Positions 8,555-18,369 of a stretch of 64,000 bases of DNA are shown here, in pieces; positions within the stretch are counted from its first letter, which is position 1; each line of letters starts with the position of its first letter. The stretch spans positions 558,001 through 622,000 of the forward strand of contig NZ_CANLVF010000002.1 in assembly GCF_947494555.1 (NCBI RefSeq), in the 5' to 3' direction. This DNA comes from an uncultured Roseibium sp. (GTDB taxonomy: Bacteria > Pseudomonadota > Alphaproteobacteria > Rhizobiales > Stappiaceae). Made by a program: the position numbers and the translations under genes. A model generated the notes under the pieces. It searched no databases and was not told the DNA's origin. It saw nothing but the letters and a program-made list of their open reading frames with translations.

Positions 8555-9856
8555 GTGGCACTTGATACTCCAAGACCTCTGGTACTCTCCAATGCCAGAG
8601 TGATCGATCCGGCACGAGAGCTGGACGCTCCGGGATCAATCATCATTGCAGACGGAACCATTCTCGCCGCCGGGCCGGAAGCCGCCAATCAGGGCGCGCC
8701 GTACGGCGCGGAAATCGTGGATTGCAAGGGTGCGATAGCCTGCCCGGGTCTGGTCGACACTTGCGTCTCGGTCGGAGAACCGGGTGCAGAACATCGCGAA
8801 ACGCTTGCCAGCGCATCGCAGGCAGCTGCTGCGGGCGGTGTGACCACGATCTGTACCATGCCGGATACGGACCCGATCATTGACGACCCCGCCCTTGTCG
8901 ACTTCATATTAAGGCGTGCTCGCGATACGGCGATCGTGAATGTGCATCCGCTTGCCGCCCTCACCAAGGGGCTCGAGGGCAAGGAAATGACCGAAATCGG
9001 GCTCTTGAAAGAGGCAGGCGCGGTCGCCTTCACCAGTGGGCACAGCTCTGTCAAGAATGCGCAGGTCATGCGGCGCATGATGACCTACGCGCGCGATTTC
9101 GATGCACTCGTCATCCACCATGCGGAAGATCCGGACCTTGCAGGCGGTGTCATGAATGCCGGTCTCAACGCAAGCTGGAAAGGCCTGTCCGGCGTTCCCC
9201 GGGAAGCCGAGATCATTATGCTGGAACGGGACCTGCGCCTTGTCGGCATGTCGAAAGGCAAATACCACGCGAACCTGATCTCCACATCTGACAGTGCCGA
9301 TGTCATGCGCGCAGGCAAGGCCCGCGGGCTGGACATAACCGCCGGTATCTCGATCAATCATCTCACACACAATGAAAACGACATCGGCGCCTACCGAACC
9401 TTCTTCAAAATGTCGCCGCCTCTGCGCGACGAGGACGACCGCCAGGCAATGATTGCCGCTATCGCGGACGGAACGATCGACATTATCTGTTCCAATCATG
9501 ACCCGCAGGATGTGGAAACCAAGCGCCATCCCTGGGCAGAAGCCGAGGACGGCGCCATCGGGCTCGAAACCCTCCTCGCGGCTGCCTTGCGGCTATACCA
9601 TTCCGACCAGGTCGATCTCGTTACGCTCCTCGGTGCGATGACCAGCCGGCCCGCAGACAGGCTTGGACTGGAAACAGGCCGTCTTTCCAAAGGAGCACCT
9701 GCAGATATCGCTGTTTTCGACCTGGAACGGCCCTGGGTTCTGGAAAAAAGCGCAATCCGCTCGCGCTCGAAAAACACACCCTTTGAAGATGCCCGTTTTT
9801 CAGGGCGTGTTATTCAAACGGTGGTCGCCGGGAAAACCGTCTATAAATACGCGTGA
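8555..9856 (+). CDS. pyrC: Dihydroorotase homologue lacking metal ligands (pseudo-DHOase, PyrC')
   Basis: This 433-residue protein starts at GTG with GAGGGA upstream. Overall it is a class I dihydroorotase (amidohydrolase TIM barrel). The metal-binding HxH of the canonical DxHxHxREPG motif is replaced by DTCVSVGEPG, and the late catalytic Asp region (normally DHAPH) reads CSNHDPQ. This protein is therefore very unlikely to be an active zinc DHOase. In Pseudomonas-type enzymes a similar inactive PyrC' is needed structurally by the adjacent aspartate carbamoyltransferase. The 12-bp gap to pyrB supports that role. A genuine DHOase would have to be elsewhere in the genome. Automatic annotation will probably just say dihydroorotase. 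Confidence 0.9.
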   Translation: MALDTPRPLVLSNARVIDPARELDAPGSIIIADGTILAAGPEAANQGAPYGAEIVDCKGAIACPGLVDTCVSVGEPGAEHRETLASASQAAAAGGVTTICTMPDTDPIIDDPALVDFILRRARDTAIVNVHPLAALTKGLEGKEMTEIGLLKEAGAVAFTSGHSSVKNAQVMRRMMTYARDFDALVIHHAEDPDLAGGVMNAGLNASWKGLSGVPREAEIIMLERDLRLVGMSKGKYHANLISTSDSADVMRAGKARGLDITAGISINHLTHNENDIGAYRTFFKMSPPLRDEDDRQAMIAAIADGTIDIICSNHDPQDVETKRHPWAEAEDGAIGLETLLAAALRLYHSDQVDLVTLLGAMTSRPADRLGLETGRLSKGAPADIAVFDLERPWVLEKSAIRSRSKNTPFEDARFSGRVIQTVVAGKTVYKYA

Positions 9857-9919
9857 GCATCCCGGCAACTGCCTGAATAAGGCATTCAGATTGCGTTCAG
9901 GCGCGATCGTATTGGATGG

Positions 9920-9953
9920 GGCATACGACCTCGCGTCATATGCCTTCTTTTTG
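9920..9953 (+). terminator. Probable rho-independent terminator after pyrBC'
   Basis: The inverted repeat GGCATA (9920-9925)/TATGCC (9939-9944), extended by further partial pairing, is followed by TTCTTTTTG. The T-run and the location 60 bp after the pyrC' stop support termination. The stem is weak. Confidence 0.45.
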
Positions 9954-9974
9954 TGGCGCGAAATGTGACCTTGA

Positions 9975-10766
9975 ATGGATTCGTCTATGCGCTCGTTTCT
10001 GCTTTCTGCCTTTGCAATTGCCCTGACAACAGGTCAAGCCTCATCGGCTGATCTCTATATGAAATACAAGCTTTACGCTGTCGGCCTACCGATAGGCTCC
10101 GGTGTTCTGAATGTGGATCTGGACAACACGTCCTATTCGATCGATGCAAGCGGCGGTACGGCCGCGTTTGGAAAGCTGGTTTCAGACGGCAAGGGAAACG
10201 TAAGCGTGCGCGGTGACAACACCGGCGGTCAGCTTTCTCCCCAAAAATTTTCGCTCGACGTCAACAGCGAGGACGAAACGGGCACGATTACGATGCAAAT
10301 GAGCAAGGGCGCACTCAAGAAGGTCGCCGTAAACCCACCCCAGGACCGCATGAACGAGCGCATCAAGGTGACACGTGATCATCTGAAAAACGTGCTCGAC
10401 CCGTTGACCGCGGCTGTTTTTCCAGCGCCCAAGGGTCTATCCAAAGAGAGCTGCAATCGAACGCTCTCGCTGTTTGACGGCAAGGAACGCTACAACGTTC
10501 ACCTGAGCTACAAGTCCAAACGGAATGCCCGAACCGCCGACGGGCGCTTCAATGGCAAGGTGCTCGTGTGCCGGGCGCGCTATGAACCGGTCGCGGGCCA
10601 CAGGCCCAAACGCAAGACGATCCAGGAGCTTGCCAAGAACAAGTCGATGGAAATCTGGCTTGCTCCCGTCGGCGACAAGCCATTTCTGGTGCCTCTCAGA
10701 GCCAGCATAACGGCGCCCTTCGGCCCGCTTGTGGTCAAGGCCGAGAAATACAAGCTTTCCAAATAA
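9975..10766 (+). CDS. DUF3108 domain exported protein
   Basis: This protein of 263 residues has a signal peptide ending ...TTGQASSA-D. ATG 9975 or the in-frame ATG 9987 (MRSFLLSAFAIALTT) could be used. The mature protein opens LYMKYKLYAVGLPIGSGVLN, the typical DUF3108 beginning, and runs through GGTAAFGKLVSDGKG and a long beta-rich body to PLVVKAEKYKLSK. DUF3108 proteins are periplasmic beta-barrel-like proteins of unknown function in proteobacteria, distantly similar to lipid- or peptide-binding barrels. It stands between pyrBC' and plsY with gaps on both sides and is probably its own transcript. Confidence 0.8.
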   Translation: MDSSMRSFLLSAFAIALTTGQASSADLYMKYKLYAVGLPIGSGVLNVDLDNTSYSIDASGGTAAFGKLVSDGKGNVSVRGDNTGGQLSPQKFSLDVNSEDETGTITMQMSKGALKKVAVNPPQDRMNERIKVTRDHLKNVLDPLTAAVFPAPKGLSKESCNRTLSLFDGKERYNVHLSYKSKRNARTADGRFNGKVLVCRARYEPVAGHRPKRKTIQELAKNKSMEIWLAPVGDKPFLVPLRASITAPFGPLVVKAEKYKLSK

Positions 10767-10832
10767 CCCATTGTCCTTGCGCTTAAGGCTCAAACGACTA
10801 TCACAGCTGAGCGGCTTGCGGCGATTTCCTTG

Positions 10833-10855
10833 CTGCCGGGCTTTCGTCCCGGCAG
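10833..10855. other. Strong hairpin between DUF3108 gene and plsY
   Basis: CTGCCGGG (10833-10840) pairs perfectly with CCCGGCAG (10848-10855) around a 7-nt loop. No T-run follows on the plus strand, so it is not a classical terminator. It could be an attenuator-type or mRNA-stabilising structure before plsY. Confidence 0.4.
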
Positions 10856-10928
10856 GACTTGATCCACACCACCATGCAGGTAAATTGCCGCAGCAACACT
10901 TCTACACGCGATAAGGGAGTAGTTCCGC

Positions 10929-11594
10929 GTGCCCGATCCCATCAGCTGGGAATTTGCCTGGCCCTACTATCTTGCAGCCCTCGCCTTCGGCTACCTGCTG
11001 GGATCGATCCCGTTCGGACTGATTTTCACGCGCCTGGCCGGGCTGGGCGACATCCGCAACATCGGGTCGGGAAACATTGGCACAACCAATGTGCTGCGCA
11101 CGGGCAACAAACTGATCGCAGCGGCAACGCTTCTCGGCGACGGCCTCAAGGGGACTGTCGCGGTTCTGGTGGTGGGCCACCTTTACGGTCAGGACCTGGC
11201 TGTTGTGGCAGGTCTCGGGGCCTTTCTGGGGCACCTCTTTCCTGTCTGGCTCAAGTTCAAGGGCGGCAAAGGCGTCGCAACCTACATCGGCATTCTGCTG
11301 GGGCTTTTCTGGCCCGCGGGACTGATCTTCATCGGGATCTGGCTCGGTATCGCGATCCTGTTCCGAATGTCCTCTCTGTCTGCGCTGACCGCCAGCCTTG
11401 CCACTCCGATCTTGCTTTATTTTGTCTTCAGCCAGTTCCAGCTCGCCGAGATGACACTCCTGATGACAGTGCTCCTGTGGGCCAAGCATCACGAGAATAT
11501 CGGCAGGCTGCTGCGCGGTGAGGAAAGCCGTATTGGGTTCAAGTCCAAGCCCGCACCCGAGGGCGATGCGCAGACCGGCAACGGAGGCACATGA
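10929..11594 (+). CDS. plsY: Acyl-phosphate glycerol-3-phosphate acyltransferase PlsY
   Basis: This 221-residue membrane protein starts at GTG (GATAAGGGAGTAG upstream). PlsY transfers the acyl group from acyl-phosphate to glycerol-3-phosphate, the first acylation in phospholipid synthesis. Conserved motifs are [20 protein letters not shown], the [15 protein letters not shown] motif, and the third motif [20 protein letters not shown]. Five hydrophobic segments are visible, as expected. The hydrophilic C-terminal tail is somewhat extended. Its stop overlaps the dprA start (ATGA at 11591-11594), so translation is coupled. Confidence 0.96.
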   Translation: MPDPISWEFAWPYYLAALAFGYLLGSIPFGLIFTRLAGLGDIRNIGSGNIGTTNVLRTGNKLIAAATLLGDGLKGTVAVLVVGHLYGQDLAVVAGLGAFLGHLFPVWLKFKGGKGVATYIGILLGLFWPAGLIFIGIWLGIAILFRMSSLSALTASLATPILLYFVFSQFQLAEMTLLMTVLLWAKHHENIGRLLRGEESRIGFKSKPAPEGDAQTGNGGT

Positions 11595-12736
11595 GCGGCG
11601 CTGAAGTCTATAAAACACGAAGCCTTACCGAGACACAGCGTCTTGCGTGGTTACGCCTGATACGATCTGAAAATATCGGACCTGCAACCTTTCGTGATCT
11701 GCTGAACCATACCGGCTCCGCCGAACGCGCCCTGGAATTTCTCCCTGAACTCTCCCGACGGGGCGGCAAAAAACGTTACAGGCTGTGCAGCCAGGAAGAT
11801 GCTCTTGCTGAACTTGAAGCGCATGACCGGTTCGGGGCGCGTCTTGTCGCGATCGGAGAAGCCGACTACCCCACCCACCTGAGGCATATCGACGGACCTC
11901 CCCCGCTGCTTTCGGTAAAAGGCGGCCAGGTCACGACGAATTCCAGAATGGTTGCAATCGTTGGCGCGCGAAATGCCTCCATGTCGGGACGAAAACTGGC
12001 CAGCGCATTCGCGCGCGACCTCGGCAGACAAGGATTTGCGATCGCATCCGGACTTGCCAGGGGGATCGACGCAGCTGCGCATGATGCGTCCATCAACACC
12101 GGTACTGTTGCGGTCTTTGCAGGTGGCCTCAACATTCTTTATCCGCCCGAGCACAATAGACTTCTGGGCGCGATCCTTGAGGCCGGCGGCGCCGCAATCA
12201 GCGAAATGCCCTTTGGCTGGAAACCACGCGGACGCGACTTTCCAAGACGGAACCGATTGATTTCGGGCGTTTCGCTCGGCGTTGTCGTCATTGAGGCGGC
12301 AAAGGCCTCCGGCTCCCTCCATACCGCGCGGTATGCGCTCGAACAGAACCGCGACATATATGCGGTTCCCGGATCGCCGCTGGATCCACGTTCGGAAGGC
12401 GCGAACGGATTGATCCGCCAGGGCGCCATCTTGGCAAGATCCGCCGAGGATGTGCTGGAGGGGCTCGCTGCCCAGATGAACGCGGAGCTTCCCCTATTCA
12501 ACGGTGTTCTGGAACCACCCGGCGCGCAGTCCGTCTCGCCGGCAGAACCTGACGACTTCCTGCGAACCAGGATCATCGAGGCCGTTGGTCCGGCCCCGGT
12601 TGAGCTCGATGAACTGATCCGGTTTGTGGGCTCCGATGCGCGCTCGGTCAATGTGGTCCTGCTCGAGCTGGAGCTTGCCGGACGGCTTGATCGGCACGCC
12701 GGGCAGAAAATCTCGCTGGTCATGGACCGGAACTGA
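11591..12736 (+). CDS. dprA: DNA-processing protein DprA
   Basis: This 381-residue protein loads RecA on incoming single-stranded DNA during natural transformation. The N-terminal SAM/HhH-like part carries [19 protein letters not shown]. The Rossmann core shows [49 protein letters not shown] and [19 protein letters not shown]. The C-terminal winged-helix (about 315-378, [20 protein letters not shown]) is the usual DprA tail. Nothing is missing. The plsY-dprA-topA order is common in alphaproteobacteria. Presence of dprA does not by itself prove competence. Confidence 0.96.
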   Translation: MSGAEVYKTRSLTETQRLAWLRLIRSENIGPATFRDLLNHTGSAERALEFLPELSRRGGKKRYRLCSQEDALAELEAHDRFGARLVAIGEADYPTHLRHIDGPPPLLSVKGGQVTTNSRMVAIVGARNASMSGRKLASAFARDLGRQGFAIASGLARGIDAAAHDASINTGTVAVFAGGLNILYPPEHNRLLGAILEAGGAAISEMPFGWKPRGRDFPRRNRLISGVSLGVVVIEAAKASGSLHTARYALEQNRDIYAVPGSPLDPRSEGANGLIRQGAILARSAEDVLEGLAAQMNAELPLFNGVLEPPGAQSVSPAEPDDFLRTRIIEAVGPAPVELDELIRFVGSDARSVNVVLLELELAGRLDRHAGQKISLVMDRN

Positions 12737-12923
12737 AGACACTTGTCCGCTCACGGTGTGCATAATCGACCGTGGAAAACTGTGTGTATCAGGAGGTCAC
12801 TTGACCGCGGACGCGCAAAGGTCCATTTGACAGGCGGCGCGTGATCCGTGATCGTCTGCGCAACTTAAATCTCCTTCTCCACCGGGCGGGGGCTCCGTTT
12901 CCGGCAAAATTATTTGGGTAAGA

Positions 12924-15587
12924 ATGAACGTCGTCATTGTGGAATCGCCGGCGAAAGCCAAGACGATCAACAAATATCTGGGATCCGATTACACGGTATT
13001 GGCCTCTTACGGTCACGTGCGCGATCTGCCGCCAAAGGACGGATCGGTCCAGCCCGACGACAATTTCTCCATGAGCTGGCAAGTGGACAGCAAGTCCCAA
13101 AAGCGGCTCACGGAAATTGCCAACGCCGTAAAGGAGGCAGACCGCCTCATTCTCGCGACTGACCCCGACCGTGAAGGTGAAGCCATTTCCTGGCACGTAC
13201 TGGAAGTTCTCCAGAAGAAACGTGTCCTGAAGGACAAGCACGTGGAACGCGTTGTGTTCAACGCGATCACGAAAAAGGCAATTCTCGAGGCGATGAACAA
13301 CCCGCGGCAGCTCGATGCGCCGCTGGTTGATGCCTATCTTGCCCGCCGCGCGCTCGACTATCTGGTCGGCTTCACGCTCTCGCCGGTGCTTTGGCGCAAA
13401 CTGCCTGGGGCACGCTCGGCCGGCCGTGTGCAATCGGTTGCGCTTCGCCTGATCTGCGACCGCGAGATGGAAATCGAGACGTTCAAGCCGCAGGAATACT
13501 GGTCCATCTTCGCCAACATGAAGACACCGGTGGGAGACATGTTCCAGGCCGGATTGACCGGATATGACGGCCGCAAGATCGGCCGCCACGATGTCAAGGA
13601 CGGCACGGAAGCATCAACCATCAAAACCATGCTGGAAAGCGCTAGCTTTGCTGTCGACAGCGTGGTTTCCAAACCGGCGAAGCGCCATCCGGCTGCTCCG
13701 TTCACAACGTCCACGCTCCAGCAGGAAGCCTCCCGCAAGATGGGCTTTGCGGCCTCGCGCACCATGCAGGTTGCGCAGAAACTCTATGAAGGCATCTCCA
13801 TCGGCGGCGAGACCTCAGGTCTCATCACCTATATGCGTACGGACGGTGTGCAGATTGCGGGCGAAGCGATTGACGCTGCCAGAAATGTCATCAGTCAGGA
13901 TTTCGGCGACAAATACGTCCCTGAAAAACCGCGTGTCTATACGTCCAAGGCAAAGAACGCCCAGGAAGCTCACGAAGCCATCCGGCCGACAGACCTTTCC
14001 CGCCGTCCCAAGGATGTTGCCAAGTTTCTCGATCCGGACCAGGCAAAACTCTATGAGTTGATCTGGAAGCGGACCATGGCTTCTCAGATGGAGTCAGCCG
14101 TCCTGGAACGCACGACGATCGAAGTGCTTGCGAAAGGTTCCGGCAAGACAGCAAACTTGCGTGCAACCGGCTCGGTCGTGCGTTTCGACGGTTTCCTGAC
14201 GCTCTATCAGGAAGGACGGGATGACGAAGAAGACGAGAACTCCCGCCGTCTGCCGGCTGTCGACGAAGGCGCGGCCCTAACCGCAACGTCCGTCGACGAC
14301 AAGTCGGAAGCCATCGAGGCAACACAACATTTCACCACGCCGCCGCCGCGTTACACCGAAGCCAGCCTCGTCAAGAAAATGGAAGAGCTCGGCATTGGCC
14401 GACCCTCGACCTATGCCTCTACCCTGCAGACCCTTCGGGACCGGGACTATGTGGAGCTTGAGAAAAAGCAACTCGTACCGCAGGACAAGGGCCGCATCGT
14501 CACCGCGTTCCTGGAAAGCTTCTTTCATCGCTACGTGGAGTTCGATTTCACGGCCAGCCTCGAAGAACAGCTCGACAAGATTTCCGCCGGTGAACTCTCG
14601 TGGCAGGACGTGCTGCGGGATTTCTGGACCAATTTCTCCGGCGCCGTCGATGACATCAAGGACCTGCGCGTTGCCGAAGTGATCGACTCGCTCAACGAGT
14701 TGCTCGGTCCGCATATCTTCCCGCCGAAGGAAGACGGTAGCAACCCGCGCCAGTGCCCATCGTGCGACACCGGACAATTGTCTTTGAAAGTAAGCCGCTG
14801 GGGTGCCTTCATCGGTTGCTCCAACTATCCAGAATGCGGTTTCACCCGCCAGCTCGGCAAACCCAATGGTGAAGACGGGAATGCGGATGAAGGCCCCAAG
14901 GTGCTCGGCGTAGACCCGGACTCGGGACAGGAAATCTCGCTGCGGAATGGCCGCTTCGGCCCCTACGTTCAGCTCGGCGAGGAAGCCAAGCCGAGACGGG
15001 CTTCCCTGCCCAAGGGATGGTCGGCGCCTGACATGGATCTGGAGAAAGCGCTGCAACTGTTGTCGCTGCCGAGAGAAGTCGGGCTGCATCCTGAAGACGG
15101 CAAGATGATTACCGCCGGTATCGGCCGCTACGGCCCATTCGTCTTGCATGAGGGTACTTACGCCAATCTGTCGACGCCTGACGAGGTGTTCTCTGTCGGG
15201 ATCAACCGGGCCGTAGATGCGCTTGCCGAAAAGCGGGCCAAAGGCGGCGGTCGCCGCGGCGCTGCCGCAACGCCGCTCAAGGAGCTTGGGGATCACCCGG
15301 ACGAAGGCGGACCGGTCAACGTCTATGACGGCCGGTACGGCCCATACGTCAAACACGGCAAGATCAACGCGACCCTGCCGAAGGAAACGGATCCCAAGTC
15401 TGTCACGCTTGAACAGGCCCTTGAGCTGATTGCCGCGAAGGCAGCGGCAAAGGGTGGCAAAAAGAAAACCGCCGCCAAGAAAACAGCGGCAAAGAAAACC
15501 AAAACGTCCAGCGCCAAGTCGAAAACGGCAAAGAAGACAGACGTCGATGCCGCGTCGGAAGAGGTGCCCTGGGATGATGCGTCTTGA
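12924..15587 (+). CDS. topA: DNA topoisomerase I
   Basis: This 887-residue type IA topoisomerase relaxes negative supercoils. The TOPRIM domain carries MNVVIVESPAKAKTINKYLG and LATDPDREGEAISWH. The active-site Tyr lies in SGLITYMRTDGVQ (about residue 303). A four-cysteine zinc ribbon follows (CPSCDTGQL...CSNYPEC). Then come further topoisomerase C-terminal repeats (NGRFGPYVQLG, IGRYGPFVLHEGTY, DGRYGPYVKHGKIN). A Lys/Ala-rich basic tail ends the protein. Architecture is typical for alphaproteobacteria. The stop overlaps the proposed TTG start of rnr. The 187-bp upstream gap contains no recognisable gene. Confidence 0.97.
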   Translation: MNVVIVESPAKAKTINKYLGSDYTVLASYGHVRDLPPKDGSVQPDDNFSMSWQVDSKSQKRLTEIANAVKEADRLILATDPDREGEAISWHVLEVLQKKRVLKDKHVERVVFNAITKKAILEAMNNPRQLDAPLVDAYLARRALDYLVGFTLSPVLWRKLPGARSAGRVQSVALRLICDREMEIETFKPQEYWSIFANMKTPVGDMFQAGLTGYDGRKIGRHDVKDGTEASTIKTMLESASFAVDSVVSKPAKRHPAAPFTTSTLQQEASRKMGFAASRTMQVAQKLYEGISIGGETSGLITYMRTDGVQIAGEAIDAARNVISQDFGDKYVPEKPRVYTSKAKNAQEAHEAIRPTDLSRRPKDVAKFLDPDQAKLYELIWKRTMASQMESAVLERTTIEVLAKGSGKTANLRATGSVVRFDGFLTLYQEGRDDEEDENSRRLPAVDEGAALTATSVDDKSEAIEATQHFTTPPPRYTEASLVKKMEELGIGRPSTYASTLQTLRDRDYVELEKKQLVPQDKGRIVTAFLESFFHRYVEFDFTASLEEQLDKISAGELSWQDVLRDFWTNFSGAVDDIKDLRVAEVIDSLNELLGPHIFPPKEDGSNPRQCPSCDTGQLSLKVSRWGAFIGCSNYPECGFTRQLGKPNGEDGNADEGPKVLGVDPDSGQEISLRNGRFGPYVQLGEEAKPRRASLPKGWSAPDMDLEKALQLLSLPREVGLHPEDGKMITAGIGRYGPFVLHEGTYANLSTPDEVFSVGINRAVDALAEKRAKGGGRRGAAATPLKELGDHPDEGGPVNVYDGRYGPYVKHGKINATLPKETDPKSVTLEQALELIAAKAAAKGGKKKTAAKKTAAKKTKTSSAKSKTAKKTDVDAASEEVPWDDAS

Positions 15588-17902
15588 ACGCCAAACGGAT
15601 CAACACGCGCAAGCATACCAAACGCAAACACGCCAAGGTGCCGGGCGAAATGCCGTCCCGGGAAGATATTCTGGCGTTTGTAGCCGATAATCCCGGGCGC
15701 GCCGGCAAACGCGAAATTGCCCGCCATTTCGGCATTATCGGCGGCGCGCGGATCCATCTGAAAAAGATGCTCAAGGACCTCTCCGAGGAAGGTCTCATTG
15801 AAAAGCGCAACAAACGCATGATCCGGCCAGGCGACCTGCCGCCGGTCTTCGTTGCCAACCTGATCGGAAGAGACCGTGATGGCGAGCTTTTGGGCACCCC
15901 GCTCGACTGGGATGAGGAAGCCGGAGATCCACCGAAAATTCTGGTCCTCACGGGAAAGACCAAGTCGACCCAACCAGGCGTCGGCGATAGAGCGCTGATC
16001 CGGCTGACCGAAGCTGAGAGCGGTCCCGAAGCCAGTCACGTCGCGCGTGTCATCAAAGTCCTTGAGAAAAGACAGGGTGCAATCCTCGGCATATTCCGCA
16101 AGCGGGATGGCGATCGACCGCCCTACCTGGAACCGATCGATCGCAAGCAGCGGGAACTTGATGTCGACCCATCAGAGGTGAAAGAAGCAAACGATGGCGA
16201 CCTGGTAAGTGTCCAGGTCACACGGTCGGGCCGTTATGGCCACCCGCGCGCCTCCATCGTGGAGCGCTTCGGGTCGATGCACTCTGAAAAGGCGGTTTCA
16301 GAGATCGCGCTTCAATCGCACGGCATTCCGCATGTCTTTCCGAACGCCGTTGAAGCCCAGGCTGAGGCAGCAAAACCTGTCGAAACACTGGGCAAGCGGG
16401 AAGACTGGCGCCAGATCCCGCTCATCACCATCGACCCGCCGGATGCAAAAGATCATGACGATGCCGTCTTTGCAGAACCGGATGAGAGCCCGGAAAATAC
16501 GGGGGGCTACGTCGTCTATGTCGCGATTGCCGATGTCGCCCATTACGTGACAACGGGTTCGCCCATGGACCGGGAAGCGAACATCAGGGGAAATTCCGTC
16601 TACTTTCCCGACCGCGTGATCCCGATGTTGCCGGAGCGCATCTCCAATCTGCTTTGTTCCTTGCGCGAAAAGGAAGACAAGCCGGCAATGGCTGTGCGCA
16701 TGGTGTTCGACAAGACCGGGCGCAAGACAAGCCACACTTTCCACCGGGTGCTTATGCGCTCGGCGGCAAAGCTCTCCTATCAGCAGGCGCAAAAGGCAAT
16801 TGACGGAGTTCCGGATGAAGCGACCGAAACGCTGCTTGAAGGCGTTCTCAAGCCGCTCTGGAATGCCTACGAAGTTCTGAAAAAGGGCCGGGACGCACGC
16901 GAACCGCTTGAGCTTGACCTGCCGGAGCGAAAGATTGCGCTGAAGGAAGATGGCACAGTCGATCATGTTTTTGTTCCCGACAGGCTTGATGCGCACAAGC
17001 TGATCGAAGAGTTCATGATCCAGGCGAATGTCGCTGCGGCGGAGACGCTGGAGAAGAAGAAATCCCCCCTTCTCTATCGCGTTCACGATGCCTCGACGCC
17101 TGAGAAGCTCGAAAGCCTCAAGGACTTCCTGTCGACGCTCAACATGAAGCTGCCTTCCACAGGCGGCTTGAGACCGTCGGTGTTCAATGGGATCCTGTCG
17201 AAGGTGAAGGACACGCCGCAAGCGCATCTCGTCAACGAGGTGATCCTGCGCAGCCAGGCCCAGGCAGAGTATACGCCGCAGAATATCGGCCACTTCGGCC
17301 TCAATCTCCGGCGCTATGCGCATTTCACCTCGCCCATACGCCGCTATGCGGATCTGATTGTTCACAGGGGCCTGATTTCGGCGCTCGGACTTGGGTCCGA
17401 CGGGTTGCCGGACGGAATTGAAAGCAAACTTGAAGCAGTCGGCGCAGAAATTTCTGCAGCTGAACGCCGTGCAATGCTGGCCGAGCGCGACACGATCGAC
17501 AGGCTGATCGCCCTTTGGATGAGCGACCAAATCGGCGCGACTTTTCAAGGCCGTATAGCGGGCGTGATCAAGTCCGGGCTGTTCATACGCTTGCAGGATA
17601 CCGGTGCGGACGGCTTCGTTCCTGCATCGACCATCGGTCTCGACTACTATCGATACGACGAAGGGTCGCATGCTCTGATTGGTGACAAATCCGGCGAGAC
17701 TTATCAACTTGGCGATCAAGTGGAAGTCAGGCTGGTCGAAGCTGCACCTTTTGCCGGTGCACTGACCTTTGAACTGCTCAGTCAGGGACGTATCGCCGGC
17801 AAGAAGATTCGCAAAGGCGCTCCCAAAACACGGCGCGGTCCTCCTAAAGGCTCAAAAGTCAAGGCCTCCACAAGGAAAGCAAGCCGACGGAGGTCCAAGT
17901 GA
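15584..17902 (+). CDS. rnr: Ribonuclease R
   Basis: This 3'-5' exoribonuclease degrades structured RNA. Of 772 residues, the N-terminus is very basic (NAKRINTRKHTKRKHAK). A winged-helix (REDILAFVADNPGRAGKREIARHFGI), cold-shock domains, and an RNB domain with the catalytic Asp cluster DPPDAKDHDDAVF follow. Near the C-terminus is an S1 domain (GRIAGVIKSGLFIRLQDTGADGFV), then a Lys/Arg-rich tail. The start is uncertain: TTG 15584 overlaps the topA stop (TTGA), while ATG 15650 would remove the basic leader. The stop overlaps the GTG start of the next gene. Confidence 0.95.
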   Translation: MNAKRINTRKHTKRKHAKVPGEMPSREDILAFVADNPGRAGKREIARHFGIIGGARIHLKKMLKDLSEEGLIEKRNKRMIRPGDLPPVFVANLIGRDRDGELLGTPLDWDEEAGDPPKILVLTGKTKSTQPGVGDRALIRLTEAESGPEASHVARVIKVLEKRQGAILGIFRKRDGDRPPYLEPIDRKQRELDVDPSEVKEANDGDLVSVQVTRSGRYGHPRASIVERFGSMHSEKAVSEIALQSHGIPHVFPNAVEAQAEAAKPVETLGKREDWRQIPLITIDPPDAKDHDDAVFAEPDESPENTGGYVVYVAIADVAHYVTTGSPMDREANIRGNSVYFPDRVIPMLPERISNLLCSLREKEDKPAMAVRMVFDKTGRKTSHTFHRVLMRSAAKLSYQQAQKAIDGVPDEATETLLEGVLKPLWNAYEVLKKGRDAREPLELDLPERKIALKEDGTVDHVFVPDRLDAHKLIEEFMIQANVAAAETLEKKKSPLLYRVHDASTPEKLESLKDFLSTLNMKLPSTGGLRPSVFNGILSKVKDTPQAHLVNEVILRSQAQAEYTPQNIGHFGLNLRRYAHFTSPIRRYADLIVHRGLISALGLGSDGLPDGIESKLEAVGAEISAAERRAMLAERDTIDRLIALWMSDQIGATFQGRIAGVIKSGLFIRLQDTGADGFVPASTIGLDYYRYDEGSHALIGDKSGETYQLGDQVEVRLVEAAPFAGALTFELLSQGRIAGKKIRKGAPKTRRGPPKGSKVKASTRKASRRRSK

Positions 17903-18369
17903 CGGTTCGATACGAATTGAAAGAAGACGTCGCTATTCCGGAAACCCAGGCGGAGAAACCGAGCCGCCCGGTCCTTCAGTCGATGATGCGCGGCGCTTTC
18001 AACAGATGCATGAATTGCGGCCAAGGCAGGCTTTTCGATGGCTTCCTTCAGACACGCCACGCATGCGACAAATGCGGCGAAGAGTTTCATCATCACCGGG
18101 CAGACGATGCACCGCCGTATTTCACGATAACGATCGTGGGGCACATTATCATTCCTGCGCTTCTGATCGTGGAAGTCATGTGGCGTCCGGCAATCTGGAT
18201 CCACATGTCGATCTGGCTGCCCTTGACCGTCCTTCTGTCATTCGCCCTCATGCGGCCCATCAAGGGCGCTTTGGTGGGGCTGCAGTGGGCGCTTTACATG
18301 CATGGTTTCGATCCGGAGTCGGAAGACGAATTTCCTGTTGCCCCGCCCGATTCAGAAAGAATCACATGA
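17899..18369 (+). CDS. DUF983 membrane protein with zinc-ribbon motif (copy 1)
   Basis: This protein of 156 residues starts at GTG 17899 (GGAGG upstream) and overlaps the rnr stop. It has RCMNCGQGRLFDGFL and HACDKCGEEFHHHRADDAPPY, two CxxC pairs likely to bind zinc. Two hydrophobic segments follow (about 75-95 and 100-120). DUF983 proteins are small membrane proteins of unknown function in alphaproteobacteria. The rnr-DUF983-NUDIX order is widely conserved. A paralogue is encoded at 59033-59440. Its stop overlaps the NUDIX start (ATGA). Confidence 0.9.
   Translation: MTVRYELKEDVAIPETQAEKPSRPVLQSMMRGAFNRCMNCGQGRLFDGFLQTRHACDKCGEEFHHHRADDAPPYFTITIVGHIIIPALLIVEVMWRPAIWIHMSIWLPLTVLLSFALMRPIKGALVGLQWALYMHGFDPESEDEFPVAPPDSERIT

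Noticed and set aside
14277-15356. Long antisense frame within topA
   Set aside because: The complementary strand of a conserved gene, with no motif or ribosome-binding site.
16298-17719. Long open frame antisense to rnr (473 codons)
   Set aside because: It lies fully inside the well-supported RNase R gene. It lacks recognisable domains and is explained by GC-rich codon bias.
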